From contig JBBBDQ010001185.1 of NCBI GenBank assembly GCA_037127315.1, positions 750,001 through 814,000 on the forward strand: 64,000 nt of DNA, given 5' to 3'. Under the pieces are notes generated by a model. The model did not search any database. It saw nothing but the letters and a program-made list of their open reading frames with translations, and was not told the DNA's origin. The translations under genes and the position numbers were made by a program. The DNA comes from Ascarosepion bandense. Taxonomy: Eukaryota; Mollusca; Cephalopoda; Sepiida; Sepiidae. This document shows, in pieces, positions 9,801 to 24,127 of this stretch (position 1 is its first letter; each line of letters opens with the position of its first letter).

Positions 9801-12800
9801 GAAGTAAATAGAAGCTAATGGTGCATACGAGAAAACATACATTATCAACCCATTGGTAACTGAAAAGCACAATCAATTTATTGAATATTAAATCATAAAT
9901 GCATTTTATTTTTTTTTCAATGTTTTGTACGAAATTGCTATTTAAAATAATTTGGTAATAAATAGAGTAAAAGCAAGATAAAGAGTCAATCAATATCAAC
10001 AAAAAACTGAAAGTTACTGAGTAAAAGTTTGTAAAACAAGATTTTTAGTTGCATTTTCTTTTTAGTAACCAAGATGAAGAAGAAGACTAAGAAGAGTGTT
10101 TCTGAGCACTATGTTACAATAGATGTGAAATGGGTAATTCATCATAGTAGCATCGGAGAAAACACGAGGTTTTCGCCCCGTCTGGCTTTGTGCCCATGAT
10201 ATTTGTCGACAGAGTATTTAAAGTTTTTAACAGCATTAAAAGCTCTTTTGTTTTCTTAAAAAGCAAAGAAAATTTTCTGATAGCAAAAGCAAAATACCAA
10301 CCAGCCCCAGAGATTACCACCTGTCTTCAGTACTTGTTTTTTTTTTTAGGTTTGCCTAAAGGATTTGAAGACTTTTGCTTGCAAAAAAAAAAAAAAAAAA
10401 AGGACGAAACCAGAAATGAATTGTTAAAATTTCGTTATATTTTCTGATTAGTATGAAAAATGTTTTTATTTTATTTTTGCGACCTCAAAAAAGAAAAGTG
10501 TCATTTTTAAATGAACCAACAAATTTTACTCCTATTTTACAAGTGATTCATAAAACTTAAAAAAACCTTTATCCTGTTAAAAACTCTTATCAACACAAAA
10601 AATTAATAAATATGAAAAATTTACTCACTAAAAAATAAAATTAAAAGGAAATAAGGATTTCACAAAATAACTGTAGGATGTTAAACTGTAAATTTTTAAA
10701 AGTAAACGACATTTGACGTTATTGTATTTAAACTTAAAAAAAAAATAGATACGAAGCGGAAGAACTCATTTCAATTCAAAATCCTAGTTTTGCTTAAGTT
10801 AAAAATCAGCTGTTACTGTGTTAATCTACTAGATGAGTTAGAGCCTTGAAAATTGAAAAGTGATTGTTTTTTAAGGCCATGTGAAAATTCACAAGTGGAA
10901 AATAGTAAATAAGTATTTCAAATTTAAGTCTATGGATGTCTCTGTTTTTAATTGCACAAAAAGACGGTTAAGAAATCCCCTTTTTTTTTTTTTTTTTTTT
11001 TTTTGGTCGAATGACTGACGAACACCTTTAAGCTGGGTTTACTAATTTTTCGAGGTTTCAGGTTCGATTTTTGTAAAATTGACACGCTTCGGCTTTTCTC
11101 AAAATTTAGCAGCAGAAAATTATCGTCAACATTTGAAAATACAAACAGAAAGGGTCATAGAACAAAAACGGGTGGGGCACATTGGGACTAATTAATACTT
11201 GGTTGGATATTTTTTATTTAGTTTTAAATTATGAAATGGGAGCAAATTTACATGCAATGCATTTAATAAATACAAAATTTTACATTTGTTAATATGGATG
11301 AAACAAGAAGACGAAAAATTTATCTTAAATTTACAGAACAAGTGTACAGATCCACACTCACAGTCCACACCCACCTGGCGGACCTGTACTTATCACCACG
11401 GCAACGATTGATAAGAAGATTCATAAAATTAAAATAACTAATATGAACAAAGGTTTTACTTTTTCACTCGGAACAATTTAAATTTTCTACATGCAGTCTT
11501 TAAGACTAAATATCAGTATTTTAGTTGAACATAGGAGTGGAAGGTTTTCCATTCGTTTGTGAGTCTGACATTAGATGCGGCAGGCTTATGTGCAATACTT
11601 CTAAATTTTGCAATGTAAAACAAACATGTTAAGACAGTCAAAGTTTAACATTCCTTTTCTTACATTTGGCTAGCAAGGCACGTAACTTGAAAATAAAATA
11701 CTTAGTTAAACTGCTGCGTGTGTTTTTATACACGAGTGGCACAGCATAGAACTAAAAAGAATGATTGGAAGATCCGAGATGGCAACTCATACTTTTTCAG
11801 AATCTCGTAAAACAAAAGAACATTAAGAAATGACTCGGAAAAACGGAGTGGTTACACTTGTGAAAAAAATATAAAATAAAAATCAATGATGCCCAAGTTA
11901 TCAATGCCAATACCAGCGAATTGTTTCACAATTGTGAAAAACGATTGTTTAAAATAAACATTTGAGGTCGTTTCCTTTTTAAGTTTAAGTCTAAAAGCAT
12001 TATGAACAAACTGGTAGGATTTTGGGGTAAAATATGAATTATGTTCCATAATTCAACTAATTCCAAAAAATAAAAAAAGGAAGTAAAAAAAAGCGTTTGA
12101 AAGAGAGTAAGCGACACTGGTGATTAAGAAGTGAAACAATCTGCATTGGAAAACACCGTAAAAGTGAAAGTTATAAGGAATATAAACTTTTTGTAAATAT
12201 ACGAAAAATATTTTTCTCTAAACAGTGTGAGTGAAGAAAATATAAATTGTTAGGAAAAAAAAAAAAAGGGGTCACCTTACAACACAATTTGTTTTTTTTT
12301 TTTGCGACATTGAGTGAAAAAATCAACTCGAGTCTTACACTGGATAACTAAAGAATAGATAACAATTGCTAAAAAAATAAGTTCGAAATTATCAAAACAA
12401 AATTTAAATACAAATTGAAATAAAACTTTGTGAAACTTATTTTATTTTTTTTTACTAAAGTCTCTAGTCATTTTTTTAAAACATACTTACATTACTTGTA
12501 TTTTAATTTAATCATTATCTTAAAATAGAAAATGTAATGGATTAATAAAATTTTGTTTGAATTAAAACTTTAAAAAATAATCAGCGTTTTTTTATGAAGT
12601 GCTGAAATGATTTCAACAGTCTTATTTTTTACGAAAATTCATCATGTAAAATTATTTTTTAGATGTATTTTTAAAAATTATTTTTTAGATGGTATAAATT
12701 TAATTTACTCAATCAAATTGTAATTGTGTATAAATTATTGTTTTTAAAAGATTGTCAACGTAGGGAGAAAATGTTTATAGTTTTTTTAAACATACAGACA

Positions 12801-13500
12801 AGAAAATTAAATTGAAAATTGGCAAAAATAAAACGAAGAAAAAGATAGTTCTTAAGCGAAGAAAACTTTAAATTAAATTATTATTTTTTTTTTTTTTTTT
12901 GCAGGTTCTTTTGTTGGCATTGATAATTTGAAAAATAAAATATATCTCCTGTGGATTTTGAAAAAAGGAAAATCCATGAGATAAATTGAGAAACCAATCC
13001 TTTCTAAAGCAAAGTGGTTGTTTTAGAGACCAACTATTTACTGGCCAACTTATTGCAATTGAGATTGTTTGCATTGCTTCTTCTCTATTTGGTGAAAAAT
13101 AAACCCCTCTCTCTTTACAACTTACTCTTTCGTTCATTGATCATTGTCTTACACTCACAATCTCTTTTTTTTTAGTTCTTTCTAGTTTCTTTTTATTTAT
13201 TTTTTATCTCACTCCGCGTCTTTTCTTACTCAACCTTTCTCCTTCCCGAGTTTATTGTTATGCGACCACTTTTTTGCTTTCTATCTCTCCTGTCGCTCTC
13301 AATGCCTTTTCTCTCAGTTTACTCGTTTCTTCTTCCCTGATCAGTCTTTTTTTTCCCACCCATCCTTTCTTCCTTGTTATGCATTGTTTTTCTTGGCTTT
13401 CTCCTGACGCCACTCCTCTCCTTCTCGTAAATCCCGCCTCCTCCTCTCTCATTACCTTTATGAAATCATCATCATCGCAGTAAGGCTAACAGTAGCACGT
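6850..13500. other. Long AT-rich intergenic region upstream of actin
   Basis: About 6.6 kb of very AT-rich DNA with many A and T runs. No ORF here resembles a known protein, and no family repeat was recognised except the hairpin at 8246-8284. A splice-like pair at about 10064 (TTTTTAG) and 10132 (GTAATT) brackets a short open stretch (KKKTKKSVSEHYVTIDVKW), too weak to call a gene. The part nearest actin (13140-13500) is pyrimidine-rich. Confidence 0.5.
8246..8284. repeat. Perfect 18-bp-stem hairpin
   Basis: TTTATTAGACGTACTCTT (8246-8263), loop GTA, then the exact inverse complement (8267-8284). One more G-C pair extends the stem. There is no U-run suggesting a terminator and no protein context. 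Confidence 0.85.
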
Positions 13501-13536
13501 CTTAAATGGCATGCTTGCTTTGACAGGAAAGACGCG

Positions 13537-13675
13537 CCAATCGTGACCATATATGGTAATAGTACCACTTCCATATAAAGTTAAACTCTTCATATGAGAA
13601 ATATTTTTCCTGGAACTCTTTCGTCTTTCTTACAAAATAGGCTGTTAAGCTATTGTGTGTGCGGCAGTATTTAAA
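13537..13675 (+). promoter_or_regulatory. Actin promoter: CCAAT, CArG boxes, TATA-like box
   Basis: A CCAAT box at 13537-13541 is followed by a perfect SRF-binding CArG box CCATATATGG at 13547-13556 and a near match CCATATAAAG at 13571-13580. A TATA-like TATTTAAA lies at 13668-13675, placing transcription start near 13700 and leaving about 155 nt of leader before the actin ATG at 13857. CArG plus TATA is the classic arrangement of actin promoters in animals; the sites are seen directly, their function is inferred. Confidence 0.8.
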
Positions 13676-13844
13676 GCGGGCAGACACCAATTTCCACAGT
13701 CTAGTATTTCACTCCACCGGACACACATCTCGGTTGGTCTGCATTCACTTCGTCTGAAGACATTTGAACAAGGCAGTTGTCACTTGCCAATTTTAAATTT
13801 TTTCTACTAAAATCTTCTGTTGTTGTAGTTTTGACTACCTTTAA

Positions 13845-16407
<2,563 letters not shown>

Positions 16408-17230
16408 ACTATCAACCTTTCTTACAACCAAACACCACCACTACTACACAACAGGAATCTCTTTATTACGACTTAAAATATAAAAAAAAAACTCAATAAA
16501 TCTTGCCAGTTCCTGGCTTACAACTACAAGACCAAATTCTTTTCAAAAACAAGAACTAATTTTTTAATTTTTTTTATTTTTTTTTTCTAAAAACAAGTGA
16601 CATGTAAATAACTGCCAACGGACGAATCTTCAAAAACTTAAGAAACTGTAAGAAAAACTAAAGCTGAATTGATTAAACATTCCAGGCTTTTTTGCTGACG
16701 TTTCTGCAGACCCCAACTGCAGTGTGTGACGAACCAACATCCAGAGACGGAGTGCCACCATATGTTGTCGTCGTGAAACCTTGTGTGAATGGCTAGCCTC
16801 TGCTACAACTTTAATGATTTCTCTAATAACTAATTGTACTACTGATATTCAAGTTTTCTATAACAAAACTGTTAACATCTTTACCACCAATTCTTTAAAA
16901 AGAGTTTTAAAAAAAAAACCCAAAAAAACACTAACCTCTCTGCGCTGGTGTGACCAATTTAGGACACGGACTGTTGGATTACTTGGGACTATATCAGTCC
17001 TTCTCCCCCGCCCCCAACTTCACTTAATGGCACACTGGGGCCACCTACAAGCTAAAATCTACCTACCTACATTACTTACAGTCACACCTAACACTTTTTC
17101 GTTTCAATCCCACTCTTGTGGAAATGCAACAAGCGCTTTAAACTACGCTTGCGCCACAGGAGGACGCATTAGTGAGGCACAGGCGCCGCCTTAACACACG
17201 TGGCTTTATGGCGATAGCCATATTGGTGCT
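16408..17230 (+). other. Actin 3' UTR and flank
   Basis: Non-coding sequence after the actin TAA. The first AATAAA is at 16495-16500, about 90 nt after the stop. A 137-codon ORF at 16781-17194 lies within or after the UTR; its composition (Thr/Leu-rich, no motif) argues against a gene, and actin transcripts can have long 3' UTRs. Confidence 0.6.
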
Positions 17231-18580
17231 AGTCTTTCTTTATAAGAAAAAGTAAAAAATAAAAAAAATTCAAAACTTAACTTAAATTTTTTTGTTTCTT
17301 ATTTGCATGTGTGCATGAAAAACTGTTGAATCTGTTTTTCAGCGTTAACAAAACAGTTGCTTTTACTGTAAGTACATCCACTCCTACCCCCCCCCCCCCC
17401 CCCCGATAACCAAGTTTTAAGTTTAGTTTTGGTTTAATTTACTACTTCCAGTAAACAAAACCTAACAGTTTACTGATTGGACTCTATTTATTTTTTATTT
17501 ATTTTTTTCTTTCAAAATTTAGCGGCCATTTCTGAGCTACGACACTTGAAAGTTTATTCTTGGTTTTAAAAATCTTACAATATTGTCTGATTGCTAATTT
17601 CCAGAAAATTATCAAATGTAATAAATTGGAAAATTCTGCAAATGTAATGAATTGATTAGATTCACACATTAGTATTTCTTCTAATGAAATTTAGAAAACT
17701 CTTAAACACTGACCCTCCCCCTCCCTCAACCTTATTTAAAATGGACAGCTAGACATGTGTACGCAGATCACAACAATGATATATATGTACAATATTTAAT
17801 TATATATATAATGGCTAGATTTTTTTCACTTATTCATTATCTTTTCTTTACAGGCAATGTCCTTAAGATTATTGCTTAATTTATTTTTATTACTTAGAGC
17901 AGATGTTCGTTGGAAAGAGAAATTATATGTACACACACATTTTCAAGTGATGCATACGTACAATTTTGCCTACAAAAATTAATGGGGGTGGGGCAGTATT
18001 AAACTTACAAGATTAATTTCATTTGTGAATAAACCGAAAGTTTCACTAAAATCCGACAATTTGAATTTTTTGCATAAGTTTCCAAGTTAATGTGGGGGGG
18101 GGGGGTTTGATTGATGTATCTTAATTTTGACTACCCGTTAATTTCTGTTTGCGTAAATGGAGGTACCTACAACGCTTATCAAGTAAGCTACCTCTTAGGG
18201 CGTCAAAAGAATACTTGGCCCTTCTTCACATGCACTTTTATTCATCATAACATGTTATTTGTTGGCCCTAGTACCTTAAAAGTCTTATGGTACCAAGCCC
18301 AACAAATAACATTTTCAATCTGACTCTTCAAATATTGAAGTCATTAGTGTCTAAATATCGTTTATTCAGTCTCAATTTGGCTAGTTTATTAAAAATTGTA
18401 GTCTCTAGAACAGATGGTTGAAAAAAAAAATGCTTAAGAGGATGTCTTACAAATTATAAAATGAGAATTATTTTTTATTTAAATAAAACCAAACTTTTAT
18501 CATGTAGACTTTATTTACACGAAAGTACAGAAAGTTTTCAACAATTTAAAAACTGTAATCTTAATAGGGATAGCATCAGA
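17231..18580. other. Intergenic region between convergent actin and MTFR genes
   Basis: AT-rich, with a poly-C run at about 17390-17404 and a poly-G run at about 18097. Apart from the hairpin at 18252-18312 no gene or named element was recognised. Confidence 0.5.
18252..18312. repeat. Hairpin with ~24-bp imperfect stem
   Basis: ATGTTATTTGTTGGCCCTAGTACC (from 18253) pairs with TGGTACCAAGCCCAACAAATAACAT ending at 18312, with a few mismatches around a loop of about 12 nt. A small foldback between two convergent genes. Confidence 0.7.
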
Positions 18581-18600
18581 AAAATAAATTGTATATGGCC

Positions 18601-18606
18601 TTTATT
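18601..18606 (-). terminator. Polyadenylation signal of the MTFR-like gene
   Basis: AATAAA on the minus strand (TTTATT on plus), 65 nt downstream of the predicted TGA stop at 18671-18673. Its position suits the 3' end of this transcript. Confidence 0.6.
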
Positions 18607-18670
18607 ATATGAAAGGTAGCTGAAAACTAAATTTTTTTTTTCAATTTTCATTTAAATATATTTAAAAAAT

Positions 18671-18718
18671 TCAGTTGAGCTGGGTGCCTGTCTTTTTCAA
18701 TAAATGTTGTCCAAACAT
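18671..18718 (-). CDS. MTFR1: MTFR last coding exon (15 codons + stop)
   Basis: After acceptor CTCTTCCCAG the frame reads MFGQHLLKKTGTQLN and stops. It matches the FGPHMLKPTGK C-terminus of vertebrate MTFR1 as I remember it. Phase 0 fits the preceding exon, 3.4 kb upstream. Confidence 0.85.
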   Translation of the reverse strand: MFGQHLLKKTGTQLN

Positions 18719-21700
18719 CTGGGAAGAGAAAGAAAGAATTAATTAGCATCTGTATTGACTAAAAAAAAAATTTTTTTTTAAATTTTTTTAAATAAATCGC
18801 TTGGGCGATAAAAACAAGTTGTTTCGTTCCATTTAGTGGTAGAAAATTTCTCTCGTCAGTGCGAGGCTAGTTACTAAAATTTACGTTTTGACGTAATCTT
18901 ACGCAAGTTGTTGTTGTTGTTTTTTTTTTTTTTTTTTTTTTTTTTTTTGACAAAGACATTAATTTGGAAATTGCAAAAATAAAACGGTCGAATTTTGATG
19001 AAAATTTCAAAATTTCAGGACTATTCATAATTAACTGTAAAAGAAAAAAAATTCCCCCTCCCCCACCAATTAATTTTCAGAAATATCGAAGAATGCGACT
19101 AGGTCTCAATTTATGTTTTATAAACAATTTATTGTCTGAATAGAAATTCCGATTTAATGAATTTTACAAGAATTTTTTTTCTTAATTTTTAAAATGTCTT
19201 GAATTGTGGCGAATAAATATTTACTAATCGAAAAATTTAAGTCTAAAAAAAAAAAAAATTCGTACGCGATATTTATCATTAAAAGGTCACGTGATTCAAG
19301 GGTTCCCCCCCCCCCCAAAAAAACCAGGCGGGCCTGAAGGAGACTACTACCACCACCACCTTTTTAAATTTTTTTTTTTTACACTTTCTCAACGCAGACT
19401 TATCGATTAATTATAAAGTTTCCTATTTAAAAAAAAAAACTTGGGAAAATTTTAATTAAACAATTTTGAGGGTGGATCAGTTTCACATACTCGGAACCAC
19501 TCGCGTTGTAGTTGCTCTTGTTTTTTTTTCTTTTTCAATTTTTCTTCCGTTCTTAACGATGGCATATTCTCAGAAACTAAGAATGGCTCTATTCAAAAAG
19601 TTCGCAAAGGATTCAGTTGATTATGCGCAAGCAAAAAAAAAAAGTTAATTGCCCTGGATCGATTTTCACTATATAAGGTATGACAAGTTGAACCCCCCAC
19701 GTAAAATTATTTAAATGAAATTTTTCAAAGTTTTCTTTGTTTAATCGATAAGACTGCACTAAAAAAAACTAATAGGTAGTGGTAATGTTCCAAAATGAAG
19801 GATCAATTTAATATAACGTCGTATTAAAAACTGAGCCCCTCTAAAACTTTAGGGTGTACTGTAATCGATCAGATGGCACAAAGAATTAAAAGGTGGTAGT
19901 AGTCTCCTTCAGGTTCGGTTCGCCAAAATCAGTGTATAAACCTTTTTTATACCAAATTCATCTTCTATATTTTTGGCCCGCAACTGTAAATCATCAGGGC
20001 AGTTGTGATAACTTGAGAAACGTTCTTTGGTAAAATTTGAAGCAGTAAGCAAGCAATTCTTGTGTCAAGGGAACTTCCACTAAGTTTAAATTCGTTAATG
20101 TCAGCAAGATGTATTTTATAAGAATTTTTTTTTTTTTAACCGAGGATTCTTTTGATTCCGATCAATATAATTTCGTTTTGAAATACACCAGGGTAGATTG
20201 CTTACTGCAATTAGGTACCTCCATTTGAATTTTTCTTGAAGCTATAATTTTATCTTCAATTGAAATTTACTAATTACAGTAAGATTACCCTGGTGTATTT
20301 CAAACCGAAATTATATTGATCAGAATCAAATTTTGTAGATTAAAAAAAAAAAAAAAACCTCGCTGACATTATCTTATTCATTATTCAAATTAACAAAATT
20401 AAACTTACTGTAAGTTGGTTTGAAACAATTGCTTGCTTACTGCCCCAAATTCTTCCAAAAAGCTTTTCTCAATTACGGTATACCTGTTATCACATCTGTT
20501 ATCAGCTTAACAAGGAGGCGATAAACGATATGTTTACAGTAGCCGGCAAAAAAAATGCCAAATATGGAAGACTACTTTGGTATACATTTTTTTTTTTTTC
20601 ATGTAAGGGAGGACAGCCCTAGAATCACGTGACCTTTTAATAAATATCACGTACGGGCAATCAAAATGAACAATTAAAATCATTTATTTTAATCCTTTGG
20701 CTCAATCATTTGTATTAAGCTTTTCGATTAAGAAATGTAGTCTTCATGCATTAATTCTATACTCTAGCCCCAGCGGTGGAGGAATAAATTTTAAAAAAAT
20801 GAAAATAATTGTAAAAAAATTTTTTTTTTTTTTTTTTTTTCAGATGCTTTATATTGTTCATAAAAGGATTTAAAAGTTTATCCAAATAAAAATTAGCATA
20901 GATATTGCATTTTCGCAATTTAAACCCACTTTTTAGAAAATTGGCACCTCTTGCAGAAAACAAGATAGTTGATAGCATTCAATTATAGGTTTTATGTGGG
21001 AGTGGTGGCAAATTTTTTTAGACATTTCTGGAAATTAATTGGTGGGGGGGATCAACATGTGTATAAAAAAAAATTTTTAACCAATATTTTCTAAAATTAT
21101 TTCAAAATTAATTCCGGTCTATTATGAATAAGTCCTTAGATTTTTCAAAATTTGACAATTATTTGATTTTTGCAAGCATTTCCAAATTGTCTTTTACGGT
21201 CAAAAAAGTGCATTGTGTAATTTTTTTTTTTTTTTTTTTCTTGACATAATAAACATTGCATCAATTTAAGTCTTGCACTGACGAAAGAAAAGGATTTTTT
21301 TCCACCAAAATTTCACACATGTTAGAAATAAATTTTTAAATAATTAAAAAATACTTTTATTGCTGATAAAACTTTTTAGTTTTTCCATCATACTATGCTG
21401 TTTTTTATTTATTTTTTTTTTTTTTTAGAAGCCAATCTGTCCTGTTTCAGCCATAACTGGAGGAAAGAAACTGATAACTTTCCCAAGGGTATTTGCGCAT
21501 AAGTGAATGCAAGGAATTCGAACTTGGCTCCCAGATTTCTTGTTCCAAGCCGATATCCACTGCACACCAGCGCACATCCATTTTTACTGGGTATCTACAC
21601 TAATGTGCTAAGGAACAAAAAGTTGCAAATGTTTAAGATCAAAGTATTTTGATTTACATTTTTTTTTTCTTTTAAACGAGATAGAAAATGCTAACAAAAT

Positions 21701-24079
21701 TAGGTATTGAGAATGAGTTGCGGTATTTAAATTTTTAAAAATTAAAACTCTACTTTCATTGATTAAATTTGCTATTTCCAGTAAGCAAAATATTCGAGGT
21801 GGAGGGGGGTTATTGCATATAGAAATTATATTGACTGAAATTTCAGCTTTTGAAGTCCACCTCCCATTTTAATAAGTTTTTTTTTTTTTTTTTTAGTAAT
21901 AGAAGAAACTTTGGGGTTAGGGGGCGCATACTTCTTTTTATGTGCCCTGTCCTTGCAGGACGTAGGCGATCATGGTTTTCCATGTCTCCCTATCTTTGGT
22001 GGTTCTTAAGCTTGGTCCCCCCCCACCATTTTTTTTTTTTTTTGTCCTCTTCATATGGTAACGAATTATAGAGGTAAATTCATTTACTGCATTTGTTAAA
22101 TATGCATTCCAAGTAATCCTTTTTCTGGGAGAACAGGAATAAAAGTACAATACTAACCTGAGGTGGAGATGAAGCCAAAGGTGAGAGTGTGTTAAAAACT
22201 TTTCGACTGCAATCTGGACTAACAGCACGACTACGGGCAAACTTTTTTCTCAAGGCATTTGCAATTATAGATTGTTGGTCATTAACATTACAGGGCAATG
22301 GCATCTGCCGAAGTGGAGTCCCTCCTGGTGATCTACAAATGATTCAAAAGTAAAGTTTGTGCAGAGTTTCATGAATTGATTTAGTTACCACCATCAATGT
22401 AGTGTTTGAAAGCATTGCAATCCCACCTTCCCCTAAAATAAAAACCAACAAATTAAAGTTCTCACCTAGCCACTGGCTTTAACTTGACACTGTTCAAATT
22501 TTTGAGGACATCTGCCATGGTTGGAGGACAGTTTTCATCACATGACTGAATTGTTGATGTGGGTTTAAGACCAGATTTTAAACAGCCAGCTGAAGCTTTC
22601 TGATTAAAGGAGAAAACAAGTACAATTTCAAATTAAGTTTTGAAGAAATTGTATGCTTTGTGAAATGCAAAAAAGCTGATACAAGAAAATGTTTTGATTC
22701 ATTATTAGGTGAGAGTAGTCCTTTTGTTGAATTTTTTCAGGCCATCATTTAATTTTACATTTGTCTGCAGAATTCAAATAAGTTATTAATTACATGGGAA
22801 AATGTGCACATGAAAAAGTAATATTAAAATTATATTAAACCTGGATAAGAATATAATGTTTCATGTACACATTTTCCCATGTAATCCATGATTTTTCCAG
22901 GTATTGCTATTTAATATAAATTTAATGCTGAAAACCACATTCAAAAATATTTTTAAAATTTATATGCAACTGATCAAAAACAAATTATTTATTTATAATC
23001 AGTTCTGACAAAAATAAGATTGAATAAAAAAAAAAAGTTAAACTGCATGCAAAAATATTAAACAAAAAAGTTCTAAGTGTTACTCACTTAGTCTCCATTT
23101 TTGGACTTCACATATTTTGATGTAACTTTTTTTCTACTGAACCAAAATGCAAATTTTTTTTTTTTTTTTCAAAATGTGGTTAAGGAGGTGTTTTATCTAA
23201 CTCTGAAAACTGTTTGAAATCTCGTTGAGAACTCAACTGATGAAGCTTGAAAGCTGCCTAGATTCACTCAATGTCAGACTTAATATATTCAACCACTACT
23301 GTCGTTGAATGATGACCATTTCAAGATTTTGCACACTTTTATATTCAAAGAATCAAAAGCATGTGCAAGCTGTATAAACATCTTATTTATGGTTAACAGC
23401 AATCTTGTTCCTCAAAATTTCTAGCACTTTCTGATAAGATGATGTTGCATGAATGTACTTGATTTTTTTTTTTTTTTTTTTTTGTGGGCTTTTTCACCAG
23501 AGGTCATAGAGGTAAAGTTGGGTGTTACAGTAGTGTCTGGTTATGAAAAGTAAAACGTTTCTTTATTTAAATTCTGAATTTTTATCCTTTTCAATGATTT
23601 TCTGGCTCTACCCAGTTTATTGCATACTTAGAAAAAAAAAGAACCCTCACCTAAGAATGCATAAAATATGTCTATTTTACAGATATCTCAAAAACTATGC
23701 AGTGAATATGCCAAGTTTAAAAAAAAAAAAATACAAGATACTCATTATCAATGAGCACATTGTCTTGAAAATGATACTTAATATTGCCTTTCTGTGACAT
23801 TAACATATCTTTTCCAATAAAAAAAACTGTTTTCTAAGCATATCACCTTTTTTCATGGCTATATGATTTAAAAATGTATTAAGCAAATATACTAATTTAT
23901 TTTCATATTCTTAGAAACATCAGCTCTTACATAAACTGTCAGAGCAGATGTTCTGACAAATTTATTCATTTGTGGACCCTATAAAAAGGTTCATGCTCCA
24001 TTGTAGTAAAGTTCATCTGTATTACTACAGATTAATAATTTGAAGACAGCTTAAAAATGTTTTAATTTTGTGTGTGTGC

Positions 24080-24127
<48 letters not shown>

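Noticed and set aside
10064..10131. Possible small exon (KKKTKKSVSEHYVTIDVKW) between TTTTTAG and GTAATT
   Set aside because: Open only briefly, no neighbouring exons identified, and Lys-rich codons are expected in AT-rich DNA.
13258..13483. Overlapping plus and minus ORFs in the actin upstream region
   Set aside because: A strand-biased C/T-rich stretch gives Ser/Leu or Arg/Glu-rich reading frames; no start context or homology, and it abuts the promoter.
16781..17194. 137-codon plus ORF after actin
   Set aside because: Lies in the actin 3' UTR or flank, low-complexity Thr/Leu/Ser composition, no motif or splice context, and no family recognised.
18111..18323. 70-codon plus ORF
   Set aside because: It spans the hairpin at 18252-18312 and shows no protein features; explained by the repeat.
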